A stretch of 64,000 nucleotides of DNA, taken from NCBI GenBank assembly GCA_965644315.1, contig CBFFRQ010000081.1, forward strand, positions 248,001 through 312,000, in the 5' to 3' direction. Under the pieces are notes generated by a model. It was not told the origin of the DNA and searched no databases. It saw only the letters and a program-made list of their open reading frames with translations. This stretch comes from Caecitellus pseudoparvulus. Lineage: Eukaryota > Bigyra: Bicosoecida. This document shows positions 20,504-29,456 of the stretch, one piece after another (positions within the stretch are counted from its first letter, which is position 1; each line of letters opens with the position of its first letter). Position numbers and translations under genes: made by a program.

Positions 20504-21023
20504 ATGGTGCGTGGTGCCGACCGCGATGGGGGGTGGCCCGCACCCAGTGCTTTTCTTGTGCATGTGGTTCTCTGTGTACTGCGTTCTGACTGCGAAATAC
20601 CACGCCTTGGCGCGCTGCCCCTCCCAGGCCGCCGAAGTGGAGGAGACCCTGAAGCGCATTCGCAGCCACCGAGGCGTGGAGGGCATCCTCATCATCAACA
20701 ACGATGGCGTGGCGCTGAAGAGCACCATGAGTGCCGAGCAGACCGCGCAGTACTCTGCGGAGATGAGCCGCCTGTGCGCCATGGCGCGCAGCTCAGTGCG
20801 CACGCTGGACAGCGGCAACGATCTCACCTTCCTGCGCATCCGCTCAAAGAAGCACGAAGTCATGGTGGCGCCAGGTGCGTCGGGCGTGCAGTGCTCTCCA
20901 CGTACCGCCCTCGCCCAAGCCACGCCCTTCCCGCTCACAGACAAGGACTACATGCTCATCGTAGTGCAGAACCCGAATGCCGAGGAGGGTGCGGCAGAGG
21001 CCCCTGCCGAGAGTGGTTTGTAG
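20504..21023 (+). CDS. Dynein light chain, roadblock/LC7 type
   Basis: Exons 20504-20506 (ATG alone), 20628-20874 and 20941-21023, giving 110 aa. The start codon is immediately followed by a GTGCGT donor, and the next exon opens with [19 protein letters not shown], the usual roadblock N-terminus. [12 protein letters not shown], the central helix and the C-terminal strand [12 protein letters not shown] are conserved. The family dimerises and binds dynein intermediate chains in cytoplasmic and ciliary dyneins. The size is slightly larger than usual (about 96-105 aa) because of an acidic tail. The gene converges on the DUF726 gene with 49 bp between stops. Confidence 0.9.
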
Positions 21024-21072
21024 TGTGTCAATGCATTTTCCCAAGCAGCTGCACTGCACTGCGCTGTGCGCC

Positions 21073-24063
21073 TCACTTGCGCGGTGGGATGGGCGGCGGC
21101 GTGTCCAGCCCCACGGCGGCACAAATCACCGCCATGCGGTGGTGGTAGTCCAAGTGGCTGCCCACAATGCTGGCCACGTCCCAGCTCTCGATGCCTTCGT
21201 ACCACTGGCACTTGACGCGCCCCAGCGCCTTGGCCAGGCTCCCGCTGGCCTCCGCCTCGTCGCCCTCACCACCCATCTCCTCCCCGTCGGCTGCGGGACT
21301 CCCATGTGCTGTTGCAGCTGCGCCTGCCAGGGGGTCCACATCAGCCTCTGTGGTGTCCAGCTCCTCCCCACCAGCGTCTGCGTCGGGGCCGGTGGGCCGC
21401 TTCGTCTCCTGTGGAGTGGCACCCTCCTCCAGCAGAGCTTGCAGCGCCTCTGGCTGCTGCCGGTCCGACGGTGCTCCAGCGGCGCCATCAGGAGGCGCCT
21501 GTGCCAGCGCTGCCTCTGCAGCCGCCACCATGCTGGCGCGATCCTCCTTGGAGGGCGGTATGGCGGACATGGCCGCCTCAAAGCCCTCCTCCTCCCCACC
21601 GCCCTCCCCAGCCTGCCCACCCCCGGCGCCGGCCGCCTCCTTGTCAGCTGCTTGTGCGGAGGGCTCGTCCTGGTCCTCTGGTGTCGCGCCAGATGGGCTG
21701 CGCACGCTGGCTTCCACTGCAGGGCCCTCTTTGCCCTGAGCTGCGGCGGCGGTGAGTTCCTCCGATTCGGAAATTCCGACGGGTCCAACGCCCGCCACGT
21801 GCCACGCAAGCGAGCCAGCGCGGTAAATGAAGGCGAGAACGTAGTCCTTGGAGCTGTATGCGTTCACCACACGCCCCGTCGCGACGTTGCGCACGGCCCG
21901 CCACTTCACAGGGTCAGCAGTCACTGGCGCGCCTGCTACAATCACATCTTGAATGAGCGTCAGCAACTCATCGCCCTCAGCCTTGGCCGGGGGAGGAGGG
22001 GCCGAGTCCTTCCCGGCTTTCGCGTCTGCACTGGTGGGCACGGCGGCCTGCGGGGCAGCAGAGGCGCTGCCGCCTTCCTTGCTCTTGAGCCAGCGCTTGT
22101 GCAGGACGGTGCACGCCTTGAAAATGGTACGGGCACCGAGGGAGTACCCGACCAGGGTGACGGGGCGGTTGCCCTGCACACGGGACTGCAGCATGTCTGC
22201 CAGCACCACACCTGCCTTGTCGGCGCGGTCCACGGCCATGGTGAAGGGGGCGTCGATCCAGGACAGGCCCCACAGGACCGTGGAGGGCAGTTGCCAGGCA
22301 GCCAGGAGGGCGGACAGCACAGTGCGTTTCAAGATCTCCCCCACCACTTTGTCCACCAGCAAGTTCTGCAGCCACTTGGACAGGTTTTCAGTGAGCTTGT
22401 GCACCACTGCTGGCTCCCACGTCACGCTGTACACTTCCCCGTATGGGCACTGTTTCCGCAGCCAGCCGGACGGCACCTCGTGCTTGGTGGGCAGGCGCGT
22501 GCGCCCTTCCCACTCTGGGGCCGTCACGATGGACTGCACTTGGTCGGCAGACAGACGCCCAGCAGGTGGTGCCTGGGAGCCAGGGGTGGCCGCAGCTTCG
22601 CTCGCGGCAGTTTCTGCGTCCGTTGCGGAGTGCAAGACTCTTGCAAGGGCAGCGTTTGTGCGGCGAACGAGACGGTTCCCCACGCCTCCCCACGGGTCAT
22701 CAAAGTCCTTACTTGTCTTGTCCTTGTTAAAGCACATGCCTGAGAGGCAGATAAAGACGTGCATGCCTCCAGATTGCGCACGTGCGACGGCGGCGGCTTT
22801 GGACGTTGGCTTGCCGCCGTCCGCCCCTGCAGCCTTCTCCGCTGGAACCTCGTCGTCGGACAGCAGGTCCAGCCGGTCTGCCAGTTCAGCCGTTTCACTC
22901 TGCGCCTGTGCGGCGCCACCTGCTGCGGGTGGCGGAGTCAGGGCGGCAGAGGAGGAGTCAGCAGACTCGCCCTTGCCGCCAGCGCCGCCCACCCACGTCC
23001 ATGGCTTGTACCACGTCTTGGAGCCGGCCTTGCCCTCTGCTGCCTTGGCTTGCTCCTTCTTTGCCCGTTCCTCGGCCGCCTTGGCGTCGGCGGCCGCCTG
23101 GGCCCTGGCAGCCAAAGCTGAGCTCTGCCTGTTCAGCGCCGCCTGCAGCCGTGCCGGTGTGGGGGATAGGCGGCGGAGCGAGAACACCTTGATGCCTGAC
23201 GCCAGGTTGTTCATGCGCCAGGACGCAAGACTTGTCCCTGCCGCCCCGAACATGCTCAGCAGCAACACGCTGCCGACGGTGCCAGAGAAAAACGCGACAA
23301 CAGTGCCTGTGGTGGCTGCCGCTGCGCCGCCCATAGCAGCGCCCAGCACGCCGACGCCAGCCAGCACAGCCGGCGCTGCAATGCCAGCCGTGAGCACAAT
23401 GGCTGCACCACCCACCACTCCCACAGATGCCACCTTCAACCACCTGTACTTGTCAGCCGTTCCGCCCTTACTGTCCGATTTCGCCTCCAGTACACTCGAC
23501 GCGACCCGCAGCACCAGCGCATCCTCGCAAGCAGCTACCAGCGCCCACGGCACGTGCAGAAGCGCAGCCAGGCGCTGGAACAACACTCGAAGTGGGGCTG
23601 TGTACTTGCCTGTTGCCATGGTCTGCGCCATGAGCGCCACAAGGAACATTCGCCGAAGCTCCACCGGCACCTCCAGCGCAAAGGGACACTCCCCGCCGTG
23701 GGGCGGTGCGTTCGTGCGCAGGCCCGAGGAGTACTGTGGGGCGTCCCCCATGATGGGCACGACGCTTTCCCCGGCCGTTTCCGGCAACGCCAGGAGGTTC
23801 GTGCCGAGGTGCCCCCGCACAAAGGCAGCAGCGGCGTCGTGGCCTGGGCCGGAGGGCAGCGTGGCGACAGCCATGGCTGTGGCGCCCAGCAAGGCGCGTC
23901 GATGGCTCTCCGCCACGTCTTTCCACGCCAAAACTGCTGACGTGCTCGCATGTGCTGATAGTTCCGCGAGTACTTGCTCCTCCGTGGCGGGGGCGGGAGA
24001 CGCAGGGCACTCCTCCGCGCCAGCGCCCTGAGCGGTGTCCACTTGCTCTGAAGCTGCTGCCAT
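21073..24063 (-). CDS. TMCO4/DUF726-family membrane-associated alpha/beta hydrolase
   Basis: Single exon, 996 aa from ATG at 24063; the frame continues upstream to 24240 without conserved sequence. A helical N-terminal half leads to a Gly/Ala-rich hydrophobic segment (about residues 205-275, starting VASVGVVGGAAIVLTAGIAA) that probably forms two or more membrane helices. A Lys/Ala-rich charged linker follows. The DUF726 hydrolase core contains a nucleophile elbow GYSLGA, the stretch VIVAGAPV and a VVNAYSSKDYVLAFIYR block. A long acidic C-terminal tail ends with PPPIPPRK. TMCO4 and yeast Mil1 relatives are membrane proteins with a lipase-like fold whose substrate is poorly known. The Ser-Asp-His triad is plausible but only the Ser is certain. 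Confidence 0.82.
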   Translation of the reverse strand: MAAASEQVDTAQGAGAEECPASPAPATEEQVLAELSAHASTSAVLAWKDVAESHRRALLGATAMAVATLPSGPGHDAAAAFVRGHLGTNLLALPETAGESVVPIMGDAPQYSSGLRTNAPPHGGECPFALEVPVELRRMFLVALMAQTMATGKYTAPLRVLFQRLAALLHVPWALVAACEDALVLRVASSVLEAKSDSKGGTADKYRWLKVASVGVVGGAAIVLTAGIAAPAVLAGVGVLGAAMGGAAAATTGTVVAFFSGTVGSVLLLSMFGAAGTSLASWRMNNLASGIKVFSLRRLSPTPARLQAALNRQSSALAARAQAAADAKAAEERAKKEQAKAAEGKAGSKTWYKPWTWVGGAGGKGESADSSSAALTPPPAAGGAAQAQSETAELADRLDLLSDDEVPAEKAAGADGGKPTSKAAAVARAQSGGMHVFICLSGMCFNKDKTSKDFDDPWGGVGNRLVRRTNAALARVLHSATDAETAASEAAATPGSQAPPAGRLSADQVQSIVTAPEWEGRTRLPTKHEVPSGWLRKQCPYGEVYSVTWEPAVVHKLTENLSKWLQNLLVDKVVGEILKRTVLSALLAAWQLPSTVLWGLSWIDAPFTMAVDRADKAGVVLADMLQSRVQGNRPVTLVGYSLGARTIFKACTVLHKRWLKSKEGGSASAAPQAAVPTSADAKAGKDSAPPPPAKAEGDELLTLIQDVIVAGAPVTADPVKWRAVRNVATGRVVNAYSSKDYVLAFIYRAGSLAWHVAGVGPVGISESEELTAAAAQGKEGPAVEASVRSPSGATPEDQDEPSAQAADKEAAGAGGGQAGEGGGEEEGFEAAMSAIPPSKEDRASMVAAAEAALAQAPPDGAAGAPSDRQQPEALQALLEEGATPQETKRPTGPDADAGGEELDTTEADVDPLAGAAATAHGSPAADGEEMGGEGDEAEASGSLAKALGRVKCQWYEGIESWDVASIVGSHLDYHHRMAVICAAVGLDTPPPIPPRK

Positions 24064-24583
24064 GGCTGGGAAAGTGAGCAGGTCAAGGGGATCAGACCAG
24101 GGGCATGAAGAAAGTTGGGTGTTTGAGAAATGAAAAGGCTTGGGGGAGGGGCTCTGCACAGCGACAAGCAACGCAGGCTTGTGTCGGTCTAGGCAGCGTT
24201 TTTCATCCGTGCGAAGGCCAACACGCCACTCACCTTGCATGTCGCCAAAGACTGCCGCCGAGCGCCTTTGAAAGGAAGTACGGGGACAGATGAAGCTCCC
24301 GAGTGAATCATGCGTTAAGCGGAGGGTTTTTTTTGAAAGGGTGGTCTAATTGTTCTGGCACGAGGCTCAACGCGGGAATGGGCCCAACCACGCCGCAACA
24401 AGCTGCAGTCAGAACTCTGCCACTGCGAGCTGCAAGCGCGGAAAATAAGAGACCTTCCAGTACAAAACACATTTATGATGGAGAAAAACGGCAGGTCCCG
24501 GCTATGCCGCTCCCAGCCTCTCCCCAGGAGCTGCACAGAGACATCTGAGGCTGCCACGAAACCTTTGCCTTGCCACGACAGGC
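24064..24583. promoter_or_regulatory. Divergent promoter region between the DUF726 gene and dephospho-CoA kinase
   Basis: 520 bp separate the two start codons. The stretch is less GC-rich than its surroundings, with a T8 run near 24327 and an AT-rich patch near 24465-24480. No coding exon, tRNA or repeat was recognised. Confidence 0.4.
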
Positions 24584-25634
24584 ATGCAGGGGCAACTCAC
24601 GCAAGCTGCGCGAGCAGCGGGGTCCATTGGCATCACAGGCCTGATAGGCAGTGGAAAGAGCCACGTGCGCAAGTTTCTGGGCGCACTCGGCGCTGTCACT
24701 CTGGACGCAGACCCCATCGCACATGAAGGTGAGGCAAGCGAAACGCAAGCGAAACTCAGTTGCCAAGCGCACCTTGCCCCCCTTGCTCTGTTCCCTTCTG
24801 CCCAGTGTACGCACCGGGGACGCAAACTATGGCGCAGTTGGAAGAGGCATTCGGCGCTGGCATCCTGGACGCGCAAGGTGGGTGGACAGCGGCGCGGTGA
24901 GTGTGTTTGAAGTTGCCAAGACGGAAGCAAACCCCACCGCAGGCGGAGTCAACCGGGAGGTGCTGGGTGACCTGGTTTTTCACCACGCACACGCGGCGGA
25001 GAACATGAAAAAGCTCACCAGCATAGTGTGGCCCGCCACCCGATCCCTCGTCGTGAGCCGGGTGCAGGACCTATGCGAAGTCGCCCGCCGCCAACCTCCA
25101 CACGCTTACCACGCCAACCTACTGCAAGGCCTGGCGTCAGGGGCAGTGCAGGAAACGCTGCGGGCAGGCGGTGCGGCGTCAGTGGCAGAGGTGGCGGCGT
25201 GGCTGCCGCCCGCTGGCCAGGCTGCGTTACAGGGCGGTGGTGAGCTCCCCGCCGAGTCAACCCCTGCCCTGCTGCTACCAGGCAGCGCTGAGACAGTGCA
25301 GGGCTCGTCAGCGATGCCTGTTGTGGTCCTCGAAGCGTCCACGCTGCTGCAGGCTGGGTGGGCTGACGCAGTGGACGTGGTGTGGGCCACGTCAGTGTCA
25401 GCAGAGTGCGCTGTGACACGTGTCATGCAACGCAACGCCCTGTCCCGCCAGCAGGCCAGTGAGCGTGTGCAGCTGCAGATTCAGCAGCTGCGGGACGCCG
25501 CTGCGGAAATTGACCTCACCATTGACTCCAGCGGCAGCATGCAGGAGACCCGTCTCGCAGTGAGCCGTGCATGGCTAGGCCGCCTCGTGGCCATGCAAAG
25601 GCGAGGAGAGCTCGCTGTTGAAGACTCAAGGTGA
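24584..25634 (+). CDS. Dephospho-CoA kinase (CoaE-like) with an internal insertion
   Basis: Exons 24584-24728, 24806-24877 and 24943-25634, giving 302 aa. It catalyses the last step of coenzyme A synthesis, phosphorylating dephospho-CoA with ATP. The P-loop is GLIGSGKS (about residues 18-25), followed by DADPIAHE and then, across introns, VYAPGTQTM and GGVNREVLGDLVF, the CoA-binding core of the family. WATSVSAECAVTRVMQRNALSRQQA is the lid and second nucleotide-binding region. Bacterial enzymes are about 200 aa. Here an insertion of roughly 80-90 residues, Ala/Gly-rich and without motif, lies before the VVLEASTLLQAGW strand. No targeting peptide is evident. Both introns interrupt conserved blocks, which confirms the splice sites. 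Confidence 0.88.
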
Positions 25635-25925
25635 GGGCACTGCACTTGCAAAGGAGGGATAGAGGAGTTTGCGATGCATGTGAAGCGTTGCAACGCCGGG
25701 GACGTTGGCAGCAGAGGGCAGCGACACGTGCCGCTGCTCGTCAAATCTGAAACACCCCAAAAAAGGCCGGACGTGAGGCTGGTCGTATTGTCAGAAGTTG
25801 CAGCCGTGTGGTCTGCTGTGTCACGCTGGCAGCACTGGTGTGGTGAGCGACAGAGTGGGCAGGTGCAGGAAGTCGCACCAGTCGGGTGTTTTGTGGGCTG
25901 CTGCGTTTGGCAGGTACAGGGCAAC

Positions 25926-26366
25926 ATGGCAAATGAAGACGCTCTGAAGGATAGCATTTCGTGCATGGACTGCGTGAACGCTTTCTTCCACTGCATCAGT
26001 GCGTGCAGCGTGGCAGCGCTACGAAGAGGGAAACACGCGCTGCCACGACAGCGCACGCCTGCCCGCTCCCAGGCCCGAAGAACCAGTTCAGCGAGTTCTG
26101 GCGCCAGGGTGAATTCAACATGTGCAAGACTCCCATGAAGGAGTTCGCCTTCTGCATGAAGCTGAAGTTTGCCGACAAGGAAGAAACTCGGGTGCGTTTC
26201 GCCGTGAAACGCAAGGACTGCGCCACTGCCTGCACGTTCGCGCCCTGTAACGCATGCACAGGAGATGTTGAAGGAGTTGCTGAGAGAAGAGCCATCTCCC
26301 ACCATTGGGCACATTTGGGAGGCCCGTGAACAGCCTCCCTCTGGTGCAGTCCAGAGCACCCGGTGA
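25926..26366 (+). CDS. EMI1/DUF3128-type twin CX9C protein, likely mitochondrial intermembrane space
   Basis: Exons 25926-25998, 26073-26191 and 26262-26366, giving 98 aa. Two CX9C pairs are visible: CMDCVNAFFHC and CKTPMKEFAFC, the latter in the second exon. The C-terminus EPSPTIGHIWEARE matches the conserved end of the EMI1/DUF3128 family. Twin CX9C proteins are imported and oxidised by the Mia40 pathway, so an intermembrane-space location is inferred. The protein is too small and too split to be seen by simple ORF calling. It lies 163 bp upstream of the IML2-like gene on the same strand. Confidence 0.85.
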
Positions 26367-26528
26367 GCTTTCGGCATATCCAAGACAGCGAGTGGCAACG
26401 TGCAAATTGCTTCGTGCATGGGAGACTAGTTGCGCCTGAACGCGGTTATAGCTTCCCATTGTGTAAATGCATTTCCATTATCCTCAGCCACCCTGCTTGG
26501 TTGCTGCGAGTGGTGACGGAGGCAAGCT

Positions 26529-29140
26529 ATGGCTGCTGCGGAAATTGGCCCACATCCAGCCAGCCAGACGTTGGCATTCTCCCACGCCTTGTGGGGACTG
26601 GATCTCACGTAAGACTGCAGACGAAAGCATTTTCATCGATCATACTTTCGTTCTTGTACCTGTCGGACGCCTTCCTTGCGCAGGAATGCAGAGAAGGCTG
26701 CGACCGCAGACGGCACGGAATCCTTGTGGATTCCAGCGGCTCGAGCTCTGCTTGGAGGAGCCAGCCCGTCGTCAGCCTACATCTCCAGGCTCAAGGCAGT
26801 GATTGGTCAGCCAGCAGCTCAGAGCGTCCTGCACCCCGGCTGGAGTCGCCTGAAAGGGCTGTTTTCGTCCCCCACAAAGCAGGAGCCACGGCATGCCGTC
26901 GCTGCGGCGGTGCAGGTGCGTTGCTGGCCACCCCTGCATCGCCGACGCATGCTCAGCGTTGTGAATTTCCCTTACAGAGTGCAGAAGCTAGTCTTCTCTT
27001 GGCCCTGGTACGGTTCGCGCAGCAGCGGCACGTCTCTGCAGCGCACGAATTCGTCAGCTGCGCTGGCAAAATCAACGCAGCATGGCAGGCAGCTCAGGCA
27101 GCGTGGCCCCAAGTGGCAGACCGCCCCGCCTCTCCACCAGGTGGTAGCACGGCACTGCCTGCCTCTGCCACAACTGCTTCAGCTGCGCAGCCGGAGGGTG
27201 TGGGGACAGACGCGCGTCTGGCAGGTGCCGGGCCGTGGGCCAACAAGCTGGCGTTTCTGCGGGCAGCTTGTGTGCAGTTCTTCCCCGCCATGATCCCGGC
27301 AACCTTCCACTGGATGCTGAAAGTGTTGGGCCTTGCTCCTGATGCAGCAGCCGGCATCGCCCTCCTGCGTGCCGTGCTAGCGGCTGGTCACACGGCCTCT
27401 GCGGAAACTGGTCAGATGCAGGCAACGGCAGTTGACCCGGCGCCCTCCGCCACACCTGCGGGTGTCCTGCTGCTATGGGTGGAGGGGTTCTACAATCGTG
27501 ATGTGCACGCCGCCGCCGAACTGCTGGCTGGTTGCCTGGCCCTGCACCCAGGCGCCCTGCCAGCTGTGTACGTGGGGGGCTACGTCATGCGGCGTTTTGG
27601 CGACTTGCCTCTGGCCACGCAGCTGTTTGCTGATGTGCATGCACGCGCCACGGACACGGGTGCGAAGCCCATCCGGCAGGTCGCTGTGTTCGAGGTCGCT
27701 TGGTGCCTGTTCCGAGCCTGCCACTGGCACGCTGCTGCGCTGTTGTTTCTGCATTTTCTCAACACGTACCACGCCCCCGCCTATCGTGCGTGGGGCCTGC
27801 TCCACCTGCTGTACTGCTGTGTGTTTCTAGGTGCGGTGGACACGGCGGAAGCAATTGCCCGGCACTTGCCTTCTGAATGCCGCCCGGCCTTCTCCTTCGA
27901 CGTGTTCGCACTGGCAGCCGCCCAGCGCCTACAGCGGACAGCGGGTGTGCCAGCCGCTGTGCCGCTCGTGGCATATGTAGCATATAGCCTGAGCAAGTCA
28001 GGGTACCACGCCCACGCCACAGCACTGTTGCAGTGCATCCGCTCTCTGCTGCGTTGGGAAAGGCCAGAGACCCCTGGGCATGTTGTGGATGAGCCCGTCA
28101 GTCCAGCCGAGCAGCAAGGCACTCAAACTCCACAATGGCTGCAAGCCGTCATTCCCGCTGCAACTGCGTTGGACGCTGACTCAAGGCGTTTGACGCAGGA
28201 AGACGCTGCGTACCTGTGCTTCGTGGAGGGCCTTGTGGCGCTTGGGGCAGCGGAAAACGCGCAACACGTCCCCAGCAAAGCTGACCACCAGGGCGAAACG
28301 CCTTCCAAGTCACGTGGCAGCACTACACAAGCATCTGCAGCTGGGCAGCAATTTCGCCCACCGCGAAGCACACACTGCCTTCGCGCAGTCGTCCCAGTGC
28401 AGGCTGTGTCGGCAGCGCGGCGCGTGCTTAGCGCCGCCCTCGCAGCCACGCAGGAAGCCAGCACAAGCGAGGGGCACATTGCCATTGGCTCAAAGGGTGC
28501 CCCGCTGACCGTGCCTGTGGGCCAAGACCACCCGCTGTGCCCCAGCTCCTTGCACACGGCCGCTCTGCAGCGTTTTGAGGCTTCCCAAGAAGGGGAGCGT
28601 GAGGTGGGGGGCGAATCACTCTTACCGCCCTTCCCGCTCAGCGCACTGCTCCCCACCAGCCCCACCAGCCCATCTGCAAGCCCAGCGACTGACACTTCAG
28701 CCTTGCAGACGTATGGCTTGCGCTGCTTGCAGCAGGCAGCGGAGCTGGGCAGTCCGTGTTGCGGCCAGCTGGCGTTCCCGCCCCTGCACACCCTCCTGCC
28801 GCTCAACGCAGCAGCAGGGGCGGATGGGGCAGAGGGGGGTGCGTCTTGTGCCGAGAGCGCAGGGTTTGGCGAGGGCGCTGCCGTGGAGGTGTCTGAAGTT
28901 GACGCCGGCATGGCGCAGTGCTGGATACGGCCCCACGCGTATTACTACATGGCAGCACACCACGCGGCACATGCCAAGGATGCGGCCAGCCGGGCAGGCG
29001 CCCACCCCTCACGAGACGCCCTGCTGAAGCAGGCCGCTGCAGCGCTGTCCCGTGTGCAGGCAGTGTCTGGTGCGTTTCACTTCGACAAGCCGCTGCGGCG
29101 CAAAGTCGCAGCTCTACAAGACACAGCCGGACTTGCTTGA
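26529..29140 (+). CDS. TTC39/IML2-family tetratricopeptide protein
   Basis: Exons 26529-26608, 26684-26915 and 26978-29140, giving 824 aa. The start is MAAAEIGPHPASQTLAFSHA, and splicing restores GLDLTNAEKA, a TPR-like opening of the family. The third exon begins SAEASLLLALVRF, matching the conserved AECLLL block of TTC39/IML2. FHWMLKVLGL and a run of helical pairs around VEGFYNRDVHAAAELLAG and VAVFEVAWCLFRACHWHAA follow. A low-complexity Ser/Gly region interrupts the C-terminal TPRs. Yeast Iml2 and TTC39 proteins are linked to lipid droplets and inclusion clearance; the role here is inferred only from family. TGCGGAAATTG sits 8 bp into the coding sequence. Confidence 0.82.
26537..26547 (+). 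promoter_or_regulatory. TGCGGAAATTG start-proximal motif
   Basis: Exact copy of the recurrent 11-mer, 8 bp downstream of the ATG at 26529, read in the codons for Ala-Ala-Glu-Ile. The overlap with coding sequence means it could be partly constrained by protein. Confidence 0.3.
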
Positions 29141-29456
29141 GGCGTGAACTTCCTTGTGTGTCCTTTTCTAATTCAAGAAATCCAGTTGGTTAATGAATAG
29201 ACTGGCAATGAGCCTTGCAGACCAAGCGTGCTTACTAGCGTATTTGTGCCAAAAGAGCAGAGCAGACTTTTTTGCTGTCAAGAAGCAGCCTTGCTCAATA
29301 TTCGCTGAAGAAGCACCCCAAGGTGCTGAATCCGTCTTCATTTACCACAAAGACCCACAATAACTGCCCACCACGCTGCACAGATCGCACTGAGCGACCG
29401 TGAAGTGGTGGCAGAGTGGGAAGGGCTGGCAATTTCCGCAGCAACCCTGCTGGCCC
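29141..29456. other. 316-bp intergenic stretch between the IML2-like and chromodomain genes
   Basis: Both flanking genes are on the plus strand, so this holds a 3' UTR and a promoter. It begins with an AT-rich segment (29160-29200) likely to contain the upstream gene's polyadenylation region, and ends with the CAATTTCCGCA word. Nothing else was recognised. Confidence 0.45.
29430..29440 (-). promoter_or_regulatory. TGCGGAAATTG promoter-proximal motif (reverse orientation)
   Basis: Reads CAATTTCCGCA on the plus strand and ends 16 bp before the ATG at 29457. It is in non-coding sequence, so protein constraint cannot explain it. Confidence 0.45.

Noticed and set aside
21971-24031. Plus-strand frames (up to 692 codons) opposite the DUF726 gene
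   Set aside because: Ser/Ala/Pro-rich antisense of a conserved hydrolase; the minus strand carries the GYSLGA elbow and membrane segment.
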